Source: Streptomyces zingiberis (GTDB lineage Bacteria > Actinomycetota > Actinomycetes > Streptomycetales > Streptomycetaceae). From it: a DNA stretch of 64,000 nucleotides. Position 1 is the first letter of the stretch, and each line of letters opens with the position of its first letter. The stretch covers positions 1 through 64,000 of the forward strand of contig NZ_JAATEN010000002.1 in the NCBI RefSeq assembly GCF_012034935.1. The letters run 5' to 3'. Position numbers and translations under genes: made by a program. This document shows, in pieces, positions 47,025 through 55,979 of this stretch. The notes beneath the pieces were generated by a model. The model saw only the letters and a program-made list of their open reading frames with translations. It ran no database searches and was not told the DNA's origin.

Positions 47025-47059
47025 GGACCGTCCCGGCCCGGTGGGGGCCGGGACGGTCC
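47025..47059 (-). terminator. Terminator of the NuoF-like gene
   Basis: A perfect 15-bp stem (47025-47039 with 47045-47059), loop GGTGG, 43 nt past the minus-strand stop codon. Confidence 0.8.
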
Positions 47060-47101
47060 ATGCGGGCGTTCCGGGCGGGTCCGGCGGCTGTGCCCGTGCG
47101 C

Positions 47102-48637
47102 TCAGTTGCCGCGCGGAAGGGCTTTGCGGCCTCCTCCTCCACCCGGGGGAAGGGCGCTGCGGGGCGCCGGAGCCTCCTCCAGCCGCAGCGCCAGTTCCGG
47201 GCAGCGGCGGACGGCGCGCACCGCCTCGTTCTGCAGATGCAGCGGCACGGGCGTGTCGGCCAGCACCGGAAAGCCGTCCGGGCCCATGCGGACCAGCTCC
47301 GGCAGCACCCCCACGCAGATCAACTGGCCCTTGCAGAGGGTCCAGTCCACCATGAGCTTCTGCCCGCTGGGCACACCCTCCTCCTGGTAGCCCGGGGACG
47401 GGAGGGGCAGGACACCGTGGGTGGGCCGCCCGCAGCCGCCCTGGAGGGCGTGGGCGGCGAGGTCGTCGGTGAAGGCCGACAGGGATGAGGTCAGGAACCG
47501 CACGGAGCCGTCCGGGTGCGCGCACGCCCCCCGGCCCCGTACCGACTGGGTCACCTGCCGCAGCGCCTCCAGCGCCGTGCGGCCGCCACCGCCGAGCACC
47601 TCGGCGAGGCCCGCCGCCGCGGCCGGCAGTCCGAGCTTGCAGGGGCCGCACTGGCCGGCCGTCTCGGCGGCCAGCCAGTTGGCGACCCGGAGGCACTCGC
47701 CCAGCGGGCAGGTGTCCGGCCCCACCGGCAGCAGGGCCCCCGCCCCGAGCGCCCCGCCCGCCGCGTCCATCGAGGCCCGGGAGATGGTGGCGCCGTGCGC
47801 GGACATCCCGTCCATCCACTTGCCGTGGTAGCCGCCGGAGAGGACGCCCTGGGGCATCGGCGGCGCCCCGGCCAGCTCCAGCACGTAGCGGAGCGGGACC
47901 CCGCTGGGCACCTCCATGACGAGCGGCCGGGGGACGGAACCGGAGACCGTCAGCATCACCGTGCCGGGCTCGGTGGCCAGCCCGATGCTGCCGTAGCGGT
48001 TGGCGCCGAGACGCGCGGCCACCGCCAGCTGGGAGAAGGTCTCGCAGTTGGACAGCAGCGTCGGAGCGTTGGCCACACCCGAGTCCGACGCGCGGACCTT
48101 GCGGCCGGGTGGCAGCGAGGGACCGCCGTTCGCCGCCCGGATCACGGCCGAGGATTCGCCGGAGACCATGCGTTCGGGGGTGCGGATGACGCGCGCCCGC
48201 AGGGACTGTCCGCGGCGGTCGGAGAGCCCGCGCTCGGCGAGCGCCTGGCGCATCGAGGCCTCGGTGGAGTCCCGGGTCACGGCGATCACCAGGGTGCGCG
48301 CCCCCAGGGCCTCGGCCGCGAGCAGCGCCCCGTCCAGCGGCAGGTGCGGCGCGCGGTTCATGATCAGGGTGTCCTTGCGGCAGTTGGGCTCCCCCTCACT
48401 GCCGTTGATCACGACGACCGGGCGAACTCCGCGGCGTATCGCGGATTTGGCGACGGCCCGCAGTTTCTTGCCGAAGGGGAAACCGGCGCCGCCCTTGCCC
48501 TTGAGCGAGATCAGCTCGGCCAGTTCGGCCAGGCGTTCCCCGGGCATGGGCTGGAGCGGTCCGTGCACTTTCAGGTGCATGTCGAGATCCAGGCGTTGGG
48601 CCTGGTCGAGACCGGCTGTCAGCTGGGGGACTCCCAC
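47102..48637 (-). CDS. NuoF-like flavoprotein with SLBB and C-terminal ferredoxin domains
   Basis: 511 residues from GTG 48637. An FMN/NADH-type NuoF fold (LISLKGKGGAGFPFGKKL, VVVINGSEGEPNCRKD), an SLBB segment (VMLTVSGSVPRPLVMEVPSGVPL), an iron-sulfur site with CGPC and GRGACAHP but only part of the usual Cys set, and a ferredoxin end (DWTLCKGQLIC and RRCPEL) suited to a 3Fe-4S cluster. The reading frame also runs 13 codons further upstream (NAELPDVLDLRV) to an ATA codon at 48674-48676 that overlaps the stop of the preceding gene and lies 6 nt after AGGAGG; homologues start near there. It probably passes electrons from a pyridine nucleotide to the haem protein encoded upstream. Confidence 0.85.
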   Translation of the reverse strand: MGVPQLTAGLDQAQRLDLDMHLKVHGPLQPMPGERLAELAELISLKGKGGAGFPFGKKLRAVAKSAIRRGVRPVVVINGSEGEPNCRKDTLIMNRAPHLPLDGALLAAEALGARTLVIAVTRDSTEASMRQALAERGLSDRRGQSLRARVIRTPERMVSGESSAVIRAANGGPSLPPGRKVRASDSGVANAPTLLSNCETFSQLAVAARLGANRYGSIGLATEPGTVMLTVSGSVPRPLVMEVPSGVPLRYVLELAGAPPMPQGVLSGGYHGKWMDGMSAHGATISRASMDAAGGALGAGALLPVGPDTCPLGECLRVANWLAAETAGQCGPCKLGLPAAAAGLAEVLGGGGRTALEALRQVTQSVRGRGACAHPDGSVRFLTSSLSAFTDDLAAHALQGGCGRPTHGVLPLPSPGYQEEGVPSGQKLMVDWTLCKGQLICVGVLPELVRMGPDGFPVLADTPVPLHLQNEAVRAVRRCPELALRLEEAPAPRSALPPGGGGGRKALPRGN

Positions 48638-48672
48638 GACTCGGAGATCGAGTACGTCGGGCAGCTCGGCGT

Positions 48673-50070
48673 TTATGGTCGGCCTCCTGCGGGCTCTTGC
48701 CAGGGTTCACCGGGCGGGGGTGGATAGGAGAATCCTGTCGAGGTGTCGGTCAGCGGATCCGGCTGGGGAGTGGGCCGGATGTTCTCCGCGGCGGCCGGCG
48801 GCGGTGGGGAGGGCGTCGGCCAGCGCTCCGAGGACTGGAGCTGCGAGACGCCGGGGAACGGCTCGGTCAGCGGGTCGGGGGTGCGGCCGGGGTCGCGCGC
48901 GTAGGGATCGGCGAACGGGTCGCCCGGCTGCCGGGGCAGGGGGGCCGTCAGCGGATCGGGCGTCCCGCCGAGCGGGCCGCCCGGCGACGGATCCCAGCCC
49001 CCGCCGGGGCCACCGGACCCGTAGGCGGGCATCGGCCGGGTGGTGGGGTCCGGGTAACCCGGACCACCGGGCTGGGGGGCCAGGGGTTCCACCACCGGTA
49101 TCCCGCCGGTCTGGTCCGGGCTGGACATCGCTCGGTAACCGGCGGATATCCCCACCCCCATGCCGCTGCCGATCGGCACCGCGCGGGTCGAGTCCAGCGG
49201 CGGCCGGAGCTGTTCCCGCGGAGGAGCCGGTTCCGCCGGGATGCTCGCCCGGCGGGGGCGCGGCCCCGCCCCCGGCAGGGGCGCCACCGAGGGGTCCCGG
49301 GCCGGGTCGGCGCCGGAACGCCCTCCCGACGCGGCGGACGCGCCGGGACCCAGGGAGTCCGCCCCCGGCTTCACCCTCTCCAGCACGAGCTGCGCGAGCC
49401 GGCGGCGCTTCGGCAGCGGCAGCAGCCGGACGGAGAGCGCCACCGCCACCGCCGCCAGGCACAGCGCGTACATGGTGGTCACCCACCCGGCCGCCGGGCG
49501 CCCCGCGTACAGGCCGTGCACCAGCGCGAAACACCAGGCCGGATAGGCCACGCAGTGGATGGCGCGCCAGCGGCCGGCCACCTCGCGATTGGGGACGAAG
49601 GTGCTGCGCAGCGCCCCCGTCGCACCCGCGACCACCATGAGGTACGCCGCCAGCGAGCCCATGCCGATCAGCCCCCCGGCGCCGCTCAGCCCCAGGCTGA
49701 AGGGGATCAGCGCGGCGATCACCGGGGCGTGGTCCAGCGAGACCTTGACGACGACGTGCACCACCAGGAACCCGATCGAGGCGACGGCCACCGCCCGGTG
49801 GACGCCCTGCGCCAGCAGCCGGTCACGCGGGTTGAGCAGGACCCGGTGGGCGGCGATCAGGCCCCAGACCACCGACCCCGTGAGGGTCAGCAGGGAGAGG
49901 ACCCCGGCCCCGAAGTTCAAGAACGCGCGGAAACGCTCGCCCGTGGCCAGGGCCAGCACGAACGGGACCACGAGCAGGAGCGTGACGGATACCGCGAACA
50001 CCTTCTGCTGGGACATGCCCGGCTTGGGCGTGGTGGGGAGAGTGCGTGGAACCTTGCGGCGAGGTTTCAT
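48673..50070 (-). CDS. Ferric-reductase-like haem b membrane protein with long Pro-rich tail
   Basis: 465 residues from ATG 50068-50070 with CAGGAG nine bases upstream. About six membrane helices (residues ~20-225). Two His pairs with the spacing of bis-histidine haem b sites are visible: HRAVAVASIGFLVVH and IHCVAYPAWCFALVH. The C-terminal ~220 residues are a Pro/Gly/Asp-rich cytoplasmic tail with repeats of DPLT(A/E)P(L/F)P type. It resembles ferric-reductase/NADPH-oxidase transmembrane domains but lacks the flavin domain, which seems to be supplied by the next gene. The frame upstream of 50070 is antisense to leuS and not coding. A -10-like TAGCAT lies around 50120 (minus). Confidence 0.85.
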   Translation of the reverse strand: MKPRRKVPRTLPTTPKPGMSQQKVFAVSVTLLLVVPFVLALATGERFRAFLNFGAGVLSLLTLTGSVVWGLIAAHRVLLNPRDRLLAQGVHRAVAVASIGFLVVHVVVKVSLDHAPVIAALIPFSLGLSGAGGLIGMGSLAAYLMVVAGATGALRSTFVPNREVAGRWRAIHCVAYPAWCFALVHGLYAGRPAAGWVTTMYALCLAAVAVALSVRLLPLPKRRRLAQLVLERVKPGADSLGPGASAASGGRSGADPARDPSVAPLPGAGPRPRRASIPAEPAPPREQLRPPLDSTRAVPIGSGMGVGISAGYRAMSSPDQTGGIPVVEPLAPQPGGPGYPDPTTRPMPAYGSGGPGGGWDPSPGGPLGGTPDPLTAPLPRQPGDPFADPYARDPGRTPDPLTEPFPGVSQLQSSERWPTPSPPPPAAAENIRPTPQPDPLTDTSTGFSYPPPPGEPWQEPAGGRP

Positions 50071-50232
50071 GCGAGGCGACTCCTGTGGTGCGAAGAAGGG
50101 GTCCCGGCTCCGCATGCTAGGTGGCCTGATCGGCGACGTCCGGGTGTTTGGATATTTGCTCGAACGACCCATACGGATCCGCGGGGCGGAGCGTTCAATC
50201 GGCGTCCCGTGCGGCGCCGAGGGCCGCTGCGG

Positions 50233-50245
50233 TACCCTGAGCCCT
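50233..50245 (+). promoter_or_regulatory. -10 element TACCCT placed for a leaderless leader-peptide mRNA
   Basis: TACCCT (50233-50238) then 7 nt and ATG 50246 of the leader peptide. No -35 consensus is visible. Confidence 0.55.
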
Positions 50246-50284
50246 ATGCGTGCCGTACGCCTTCTGCTTAGCGGGCCGCGCTGA
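50246..50284 (+). CDS. leuS leader peptide (12 aa) with three consecutive Leu codons
   Basis: Reads MRAVRLLLSGPR then TGA. Codons 6-8 are CTT CTG CTT; CTT is rare in such a GC-rich genome, so the ribosome should stall there when charged tRNA-Leu is short. The ATG lies 7 nt after a -10 hexamer, i.e. probably leaderless. A terminator hairpin follows before leuS. I infer ribosome-mediated attenuation. Confidence 0.7.
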   Translation: MRAVRLLLSGPR

Positions 50285-50362
50285 TCAGTCCCGGCCACGG
50301 CGGTCCCGGAGAACCGGAAACGCCGGTCTCCCCGGATCCCCGGGCCGGAATCGGCGCGGCGT

Positions 50363-50387
50363 CCCCTCCTGTGTGAGGGGTCTTTCC
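50363..50387 (+). terminator. Attenuator terminator upstream of leuS
   Basis: CCCCTC (50363-50368) pairs with GAGGGG (50375-50380) around loop CTGTGT, followed directly by TCTTTCC. This is one of the very few hairpins in the window with a U-rich tail. A competing hairpin (50308-50317 with 50323-50331) lies between leader peptide and terminator. Confidence 0.65.
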
Positions 50388-50442
50388 ATTTCCGGACAGT
50401 TTCCGCGCAGGCGGCAGAGACGATCGATGGAGCTTTGACACG

Positions 50443-53409
50443 ATGAGCGACTCCCCCCCCGCCCCCGGTTCCGCCATGGCGCCGTACCGGTACGAGGCGG
50501 CTCTGGCGGCCGAGATCGAGGCACGCTGGCAGGACTTCTGGGAGGCCGAGGGCGTCTACGAGGCCCCCAACCCGACGGGCGACCTGGCGCCGCGCGGCGC
50601 GCACGCGCAGAACCCGGCTGACGCCGCGGACACGACGGACACGGCGGACACGGCGGACGCGGCCCCGGCGATCGCACGGCCCAAGAAGTACATCATGGAC
50701 ATGTTCCCCTACCCCTCGGGTGCGGGCCTGCACGTGGGCCACCCCCTGGGGTACATCGCCACCGATGTCTACGCCCGCTACCACCGAATGACGGGCCACA
50801 ACGTGCTGCACACGCTGGGGTTCGACGCCTTCGGCCTGCCCGCCGAGCAGTACGCCGTGCAGACCGGCACCCACCCCCGGGCCAGCACCGAGGCCAACAT
50901 CGAGAAGATGACGTCCCAGCTGCGCCGGCTGGGCCTGGGCCACGACAAGCGCCGGGCGTTCGCCACGATCGACCCGGACTACTACCGGTGGACGCAGTGG
51001 ATCTTCCTGCAGATCTTCAACTCCTGGTACGACCGGGAGGCGGACCGGGCCCGCCCGATCGCGACCCTGGTCGAGCAGTTCGAGAGCGGTGAGCGGGAGA
51101 CCCCGCGGGGGCGGCGGCCCTGGAGCGAGCTGGACGCGAAGGGCCGCGCCGACCTGCTGGGGGAGTACCGGCTGGCCTACGCCTCCGACGCGCCGGTCAA
51201 CTGGTGCCCCGGGCTGGGCACCGTGCTGGCCAACGAGGAGGTCACCGCCGAGGGCCGCTCCGAGCGGGGCAACTTCCCCGTCTTCAAGGCCAAGCTGCGC
51301 CAGTGGAACATGCGCATCACGGCCTACGCCGACCGGCTGCTCGACGACCTGGAGGCGCTGGACTGGCCGGAGGCCATCAAGCTGCAGCAGCGCAACTGGA
51401 TCGGCCGCAGCGAGGGAGCCCGGGTCGACTTCCCGGTGCGCACCGAGGCCGGCGCCGAGCGGGCCGTCACCGTCTTCACCACCCGCCAGGACACCCTGTT
51501 CGGGGCCACCTACATGGTGCTGGCGCCGGAACACGAGCTGGTCTCCGGCGCGGACGGCGTCGTCCCGGCGGCCTGGCCGGAGGGCACCCCCTCCTCCTGG
51601 ACCGGCGGGCACGCCACTCCGGCCGAGGCCGTCGCCGAGTACCGCAAGCGGGCCGCCGCCAAGTCGGACGTCGAGCGGCAGGCCGACGCCAAGGAGAAGA
51701 CCGGCGTCTTCACCGGGGCCTACGCGGTCAACCCGGTCAACGAGGAGCGCGTACCGGTCTTCGTCGCCGACTACGTGCTGATGGGATACGGCACCGGAGC
51801 CATCATGGCCGTTCCCGCCCACGACGCCCGGGACTTCGCCTTCGCCCGCGCCTACGGCCTGCCCGTGCGCTGCGTCGTCGAGCCGTCCGACGGCCGTTCC
51901 ACCGACCCGGACACCTGGGACGACGCCTTCGTCTCCCACGACGCGCGGATCATCAACTCCGCCGGGCCCGGCCTGTCGCTGGACGGGCTGACCGTCACGG
52001 AGGCCAAGGCCCGGGCCGCCGCGTGGCTGAGCGGGCGGGGCCTCGGCGAGGGCACCGTCAACTTCCGGCTGCGCGACTGGCTGTTCAGCCGCCAGCGCTA
52101 CTGGGGCGAGCCCTTCCCCGTCGTCTACGACGAGGACGGCATCGCCCATCCGCTGCCCGAGTCGATGCTGCCGCTGGAACTGCCGGAGGTGGAGGACTAC
52201 AGCCCGCGCACCTTCGACCCGGACGACGCCGACACCTCGCCGGAGACCCCGCTGTCCCGGAACGAGGACTGGGTGAACGTCACCCTGGACCTGGGCGACG
52301 GCCGTGGCCCCCGGAAGTACCGGCGCGAGACCAACACCATGCCCAACTGGGCCGGCTCCTGCTGGTACGAGCTGCGCTACCTGGACCCGCACAACGGCGA
52401 GCGGCTGGTCGGCCCGGAGAACGAGCGCTACTGGATGGGGCCCCGGGAAGGAATGCCCCACGGTGGGGTGGATCTGTACGTGGGTGGTGCCGAGCACGCC
52501 GTGCTGCACCTGCTGTACGCCCGCTTCTGGTCCAAGGTGCTGTACGACCTGGGGCACGTGTCGTCCGCCGAGCCCTTCCACAAGCTCTACAACCAGGGCA
52601 TGATCCAGGCCTTCGTCTACCGCGACAGCCGGGGCATCGCCGTGCCGGCGGCGGAGGTCGAGGAGCGCGACGGCGCCTACTGGTACCGGGGGGAGAAGGT
52701 CTCCCGGCTGCTGGGCAAGATGGGCAAGTCGCTGCGGAACGCCGTCACCCCCGACGAGATCTGCGCCGAATACGGCGCGGACACCCTCAGGCTCTACGAG
52801 ATGGCCATGGGACCCCTGGACGTCTCCAGGCCCTGGGACACCCGGGCGGTCGTGGGGCAGTACCGCCTGCTGCAGCGGCTGTGGCGGAACGTGGTCGACG
52901 AGGGCACCGGAGCGGTGACCGTCACCGACGGCGAACCCGACGAGGTGACCCTGCGCGTGCTGCACAAGGCCATCGACGGGGTCGCCCAGGACATGGCCGC
53001 ACTGCGCTTCAACACCGCCATCGCCAAGATCACCGAGGTGAACAACCACCTGACCAAGTCGGGTGGCCCCGTCCCGCGCGCGGTGGCCGAGCCGCTGGTG
53101 CTGCTGGTCGCGCCGCTGGCGCCGCACATCGCCGAGGAACTGTGGCACCGGCTGGGGCATGAGGGCTCCGTCGTCCACGCGGCGTTCCCCGTGGCCGACC
53201 CGGCGTACGTCCAGGACGAGACGGTGACCTGCGTGGTCCAGGTGAGGGGCAAGGTGAAGGCCCGGCTGGAGGTGGCCCCGTCGATCTCCGAGGACGAACT
53301 GGAGCAGCTGGCCCTGGCACAGGAGCCGGTGCGGACGGCGCTCGGCGACGGCGGCGTCCGCAAGGTCATCGTGCGGGCGCCGAAGCTGGTGAACATCGTC
53401 CCGGCGTGA
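50443..53409 (+). CDS. leuS: Leucine--tRNA ligase
   Basis: 988 residues, class I synthetase charging tRNA-Leu. HIGH motif is HVGH in [16 protein letters not shown], the KMSKS motif reads KMGKS ([11 protein letters not shown]), and the CP1 editing domain is present ([26 protein letters not shown]). Compared with E. coli LeuS the N-terminus has an extra Ala/Asp/Thr-rich insertion (residues ~55-80) before the HIGH motif. ATG 50443 has GGAG 11 nt upstream. Its transcription is probably controlled by the leader peptide and terminator just upstream. Confidence 0.97.
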   Translation: MSDSPPAPGSAMAPYRYEAALAAEIEARWQDFWEAEGVYEAPNPTGDLAPRGAHAQNPADAADTTDTADTADAAPAIARPKKYIMDMFPYPSGAGLHVGHPLGYIATDVYARYHRMTGHNVLHTLGFDAFGLPAEQYAVQTGTHPRASTEANIEKMTSQLRRLGLGHDKRRAFATIDPDYYRWTQWIFLQIFNSWYDREADRARPIATLVEQFESGERETPRGRRPWSELDAKGRADLLGEYRLAYASDAPVNWCPGLGTVLANEEVTAEGRSERGNFPVFKAKLRQWNMRITAYADRLLDDLEALDWPEAIKLQQRNWIGRSEGARVDFPVRTEAGAERAVTVFTTRQDTLFGATYMVLAPEHELVSGADGVVPAAWPEGTPSSWTGGHATPAEAVAEYRKRAAAKSDVERQADAKEKTGVFTGAYAVNPVNEERVPVFVADYVLMGYGTGAIMAVPAHDARDFAFARAYGLPVRCVVEPSDGRSTDPDTWDDAFVSHDARIINSAGPGLSLDGLTVTEAKARAAAWLSGRGLGEGTVNFRLRDWLFSRQRYWGEPFPVVYDEDGIAHPLPESMLPLELPEVEDYSPRTFDPDDADTSPETPLSRNEDWVNVTLDLGDGRGPRKYRRETNTMPNWAGSCWYELRYLDPHNGERLVGPENERYWMGPREGMPHGGVDLYVGGAEHAVLHLLYARFWSKVLYDLGHVSSAEPFHKLYNQGMIQAFVYRDSRGIAVPAAEVEERDGAYWYRGEKVSRLLGKMGKSLRNAVTPDEICAEYGADTLRLYEMAMGPLDVSRPWDTRAVVGQYRLLQRLWRNVVDEGTGAVTVTDGEPDEVTLRVLHKAIDGVAQDMAALRFNTAIAKITEVNNHLTKSGGPVPRAVAEPLVLLVAPLAPHIAEELWHRLGHEGSVVHAAFPVADPAYVQDETVTCVVQVRGKVKARLEVAPSISEDELEQLALAQEPVRTALGDGGVRKVIVRAPKLVNIVPA

Positions 53410-53434
53410 CCGGCGACCCGTAGGGGACCGCCCC

Positions 53435-53473
53435 GGGGCGGGCGGGGGTTCGGAGGAACCCGCCGCCCGCCCC
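53435..53473 (+). terminator. Terminator after leuS
   Basis: A 17-bp stem with one bulged G (53435-53451 with 53456-53473) and loop GGAG, 25 nt past the leuS stop. Confidence 0.8.
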
Positions 53474-53480
53474 GGCCGTT

Positions 53481-53493
53481 TACGGTGGAGGAC
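53481..53493 (+). promoter_or_regulatory. -10 element TACGGT followed by ATG after 7 nt
   Basis: TACGGT (53481-53486), 7 nt, then ATG 53494. This is the promoter expected for the 53576 gene. The ATG at 53494 opens a short frame in a different register and could be a leaderless upstream ORF. Confidence 0.45.
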
Positions 53494-53575
53494 ATGGCGC
53501 GCGCCGCCCCGCAGGCCGGGGACGGGTGGCGCCGCTCGGCGCGCATCGGTTCCGGAAGACTGCGAGGGAACGCTC

Positions 53576-54340
53576 ATGGAAGCCGCGATCATGGTGGTGG
53601 TTCTCCTCTTCGTACTCTTCGTGGCGGCCGGGGTGTACGCCGCGGCCAAGGCGGTGGGCGCGGCCAAGCGCGGCGTCGACCGGACGGTCGAGCAGGCCCG
53701 CCGCACCGTGGAGGACACCACGCTCAGGGCCCGGCAGTTCGCGCGGCCCGGGGCCGCGGGCGAGGTCGCGCAGTTGCGGGTCGGTCTCCGCGCCTCCCTC
53801 CGGGCCACCGAGCAGACCCTGCGCGCCGCGGCGCCGGAGGACCCCTCACTCGGTGAGGCGCTCGGCCTCTTCGACCGGCTCAACGCCCATGGGCGGGAAC
53901 TGGACACCGAGCTGAGGCGCCTGGAGGGCGAGCCGGACCGCGCCGGGCTCGCCGCCCGTCTACCGGAGCTGCGGGAGCGTACGGAGCGCATCGTGCACTC
54001 GGCGGACGCGCTGCGCTGGGCGGCCCAGGACCGGGCACAGCGCTTCGCCGACGACGATCTGGCGGAACTGAGCGGACGCATTCAGATGGAGGCCGGAGCG
54101 CTACGGCACTGGGCCCCGTCCGACGATCCCTCCGAGGCGACCGGCGGCACCCCCGGAGGCCGGGCCGCCGGCAGCGCCGGATCCGCCGGAGCACGGGGGA
54201 GGGACGGCGCCGCACCGGGCTCCCCGGCCGGGACGGCGGGTCCGGCGCGTCAGGAACCACCGGCCATCACCGCTCGGGACCCACGCGCCGCCACCGGCTT
54301 CCCCTGGGAGAAGACCCGCCGCCCCGAGAGCACCACATGA
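53576..54340 (+). CDS. Single-pass membrane protein with cytoplasmic coiled coil, unknown function
   Basis: 254 residues. An N-terminal membrane helix (residues 5-27, IMVVVLLFVLFVAAGVYAAA) is followed by a long charged helical region (KRGVDRTVEQARRTVEDTTL to QMEAGALRHW, residues ~30-180) and a disordered Gly/Ala/Pro tail ending FPWEKTRRPESTT. Homologues follow leuS in other Streptomyces, as I recall. ATG 53576 has GAGGGAAC upstream. No enzyme motif is visible; a scaffold or adaptor role is only a guess. Confidence 0.8.
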   Translation: MEAAIMVVVLLFVLFVAAGVYAAAKAVGAAKRGVDRTVEQARRTVEDTTLRARQFARPGAAGEVAQLRVGLRASLRATEQTLRAAAPEDPSLGEALGLFDRLNAHGRELDTELRRLEGEPDRAGLAARLPELRERTERIVHSADALRWAAQDRAQRFADDDLAELSGRIQMEAGALRHWAPSDDPSEATGGTPGGRAAGSAGSAGARGRDGAAPGSPAGTAGPARQEPPAITARDPRAATGFPWEKTRRPESTT

Positions 54341-54561
54341 CCCTCCGCGTCATGGCCGGCACCACGGCGAGGACCAAGCCGACGGCCACCACGGGAGCCA
54401 CGGTCACGGGAGGTCTCCGCGGCCCGGGACGCCCAGCTGCGCCGTGGCGGGGTGTGCCCGTACCGCCCGTGCGCCCCGGCGGCCCGCACCCCGCGAGGCC
54501 GTCCGGTCGCGTGGCGGCAGGGGCCGTGGTCCCCCCGGTATCCGCTCTTGTCTCCCCCCGA

Positions 54562-54574
54562 TAACCTCCTTGTC
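54562..54574 (+). promoter_or_regulatory. -10 element TAACCT placed for a leaderless degV-family mRNA
   Basis: TAACCT (54562-54567), 7 nt, then ATG 54575; no ribosome site is present. Confidence 0.6.
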
Positions 54575-55423
54575 ATGTCCCGCCATGTCGCGATCGTCAC
54601 CGATTCCACGGCCTATCTGCCGCAGAGCGCGATGGCCCGGCATGCCGTGCGGGCCGTGCCGCTGACCGTGGTACTCGGCGACCGGGCGCTGGAGGAGGGC
54701 ACGGAGGTGTCCGCACGATCGGTCGCCCAGGCGTTGCGGCGGCGAACCCCCGTGACCACGTCCCGGCCCGGTCCGGAGATGTTCGCCACCGCCTACCGCC
54801 AGGCCGCCGAGGCCGGCGCGACGGGCATCGTCTCCCTTCATCTGTCGTCGGAGATCTCCGGCACCTATGACGCCGCGGTGCTCGCCGCGCGTGACGCGCC
54901 GGTCCCGGTGCGGGTCGTGGACACCGGCATGGTCGCGATGGCCCTCGGGTTCTGCGCGTTGACGGCGGCGGAGACCGTGGAGGCCGGCGGCACCCTGGAC
55001 GAGGCCGTGGCCGCCGCGGAGAAACGGGCGGAGGGCACCACCGCCTACTTCTACGTGGACACCCTCGACTATCTGCGGCGTGGTGGCCGGATCGGGGCGG
55101 CACAGGCCCTGCTGGGCTCGGCCCTCGCGGTGAAGCCCCTCCTGCAACTGGCCGGGGGCCGGATCGAGGCCCTGGAGAAGGTCCGCACGGCTTCCAGGGC
55201 CATCGCCCGGCTGGAGGAGATCGCCGTGGAGCGGGCCGGGACGGCTCCGGTGGACATCGCGGTGCACCATCTCGCGGCTCCCGACCGGGCGGAGTCCCTG
55301 GCCGAACGGCTGCGGGCCCGCGTCCCCGGGCTGGGGGAACTGCTGGTGAGCGAAGTGGGCGCGGTCATCGGCGCGCACACCGGCCCCGGGCTGCTCGGGA
55401 CGGTGGTCTCCCCCCGGTTGTGA
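54575..55423 (+). CDS. DegV family fatty-acid-binding protein
   Basis: 282 residues. The DegV fold is recognisable: VAIVTDSTAYLP at the start, PVTTSRPGPEMF, SLHLSSEISGTYDAA, the VVDTGMVAMALGF segment and LDYLRRGGRIGAAQALLGSALAVKPLL. Family members bind a fatty acid in a buried pocket; FakB proteins present it to the kinase FakA. No fakA gene is visible in this window, so its partner is unknown. ATG 54575 lies 7 nt after a -10 hexamer (leaderless); the longer frame upstream is not conserved. Confidence 0.92.
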   Translation: MSRHVAIVTDSTAYLPQSAMARHAVRAVPLTVVLGDRALEEGTEVSARSVAQALRRRTPVTTSRPGPEMFATAYRQAAEAGATGIVSLHLSSEISGTYDAAVLAARDAPVPVRVVDTGMVAMALGFCALTAAETVEAGGTLDEAVAAAEKRAEGTTAYFYVDTLDYLRRGGRIGAAQALLGSALAVKPLLQLAGGRIEALEKVRTASRAIARLEEIAVERAGTAPVDIAVHHLAAPDRAESLAERLRARVPGLGELLVSEVGAVIGAHTGPGLLGTVVSPRL

Positions 55424-55722
55424 ATCGGTCTCCTCTCCCGGGCGGCCGGGCGGGTTCCACTCCGGCGGGCGCCCGGGCCAGGGCGGCTCGCCTGGCGCAG
55501 CGGGCCGAGGCACGGAGGAGGGACGGAACGGCGGCGGCCCAGGTGGATGGAAGGGGCCCGGATCCGTCGCGGCCGGCCGGGGCCGGTCGCCCCTCGGCCG
55601 GTGAGTGGCGCCGGGAGCAACCAGGGAGTCCGGTGGTACCGGCCCACCGGCCGGGCCCCGCGCGCGTGCCGCCGGGGAACGTTGTAAGGCCCCGGAGACC
55701 CGGCGCCGGAAGAGACCGAGTA

Positions 55723-55767
55723 CACCCGGAGCACCCGGAGCACCCGGAGCACCCGGAGCACCGAAGA
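55723..55767 (+). repeat. 9-bp tandem repeat, five exact units
   Basis: CACCCGGAG repeated five times without change from 55723 to 55767. Non-coding in my reading. Confidence 0.9.
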
Positions 55768-55961
55768 GGCCGACGGCCCGGATGGTCCGGGCTCCCGGGA
55801 CCGCGCGGGTGGTCCGGCTGGCCCGGACGGTCGCGAAGGCCGGGAGGACCCGACGGCGGAGCGGGGCGGAGACGCGAGATCGGTTCATGTCTCGCAGTGA
55901 AGCGGAGAACGGGCCGAACAGGTGGGGTAGGACCGGCTTTTCCTTCGATCCGGTCATGAAG

Positions 55962-55970
55962 TTATCCACA
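55962..55970 (+). promoter_or_regulatory. DnaA box TTATCCACA
   Basis: Exact match to the E. coli R1-type DnaA box. It lies 71 nt upstream of the comEA start codon and pairs with a second box 9 nt downstream in the same orientation. Confidence 0.75.
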
Positions 55971-55979
55971 ACTGGTGAG

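Larger units (their letters stand above)
46578..47101 (+). other. Intergenic region after the second tRNA-Ala
   Basis: 524 nt. Holds the tRNA terminator (46650-46680), a 7-bp tandem repeat GTGTCCG (three to four units near 46895-46918) and the terminator of the minus-strand redox operon (47025-47059). The open frames across it are Arg/Pro-rich and unconvincing. Confidence 0.5.
50071..50442 (+). other. Divergent region with leuS promoter and attenuator
   Basis: 372 nt between the minus-strand haem protein and leuS. It contains the minus promoter region, a -10 TACCCT (50233-50238), a 12-residue leader peptide gene, an internal hairpin (50308-50331) and a terminator with U-rich tail (50363-50387). 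Confidence 0.7.

Noticed and set aside
50285-50442. T-box leader for leuS
   Set aside because: No T-box consensus (AGGGUGGNACCGCG-like) is seen; the short Leu-codon ORF and terminator fit peptide attenuation instead.
50071-54081. Upstream extension of the haem-protein frame through leuS on the minus strand
   Set aside because: The proper start is ATG 50068-50070 with CAGGAG; the extension is antisense to leuS and has no conserved-type sequence.
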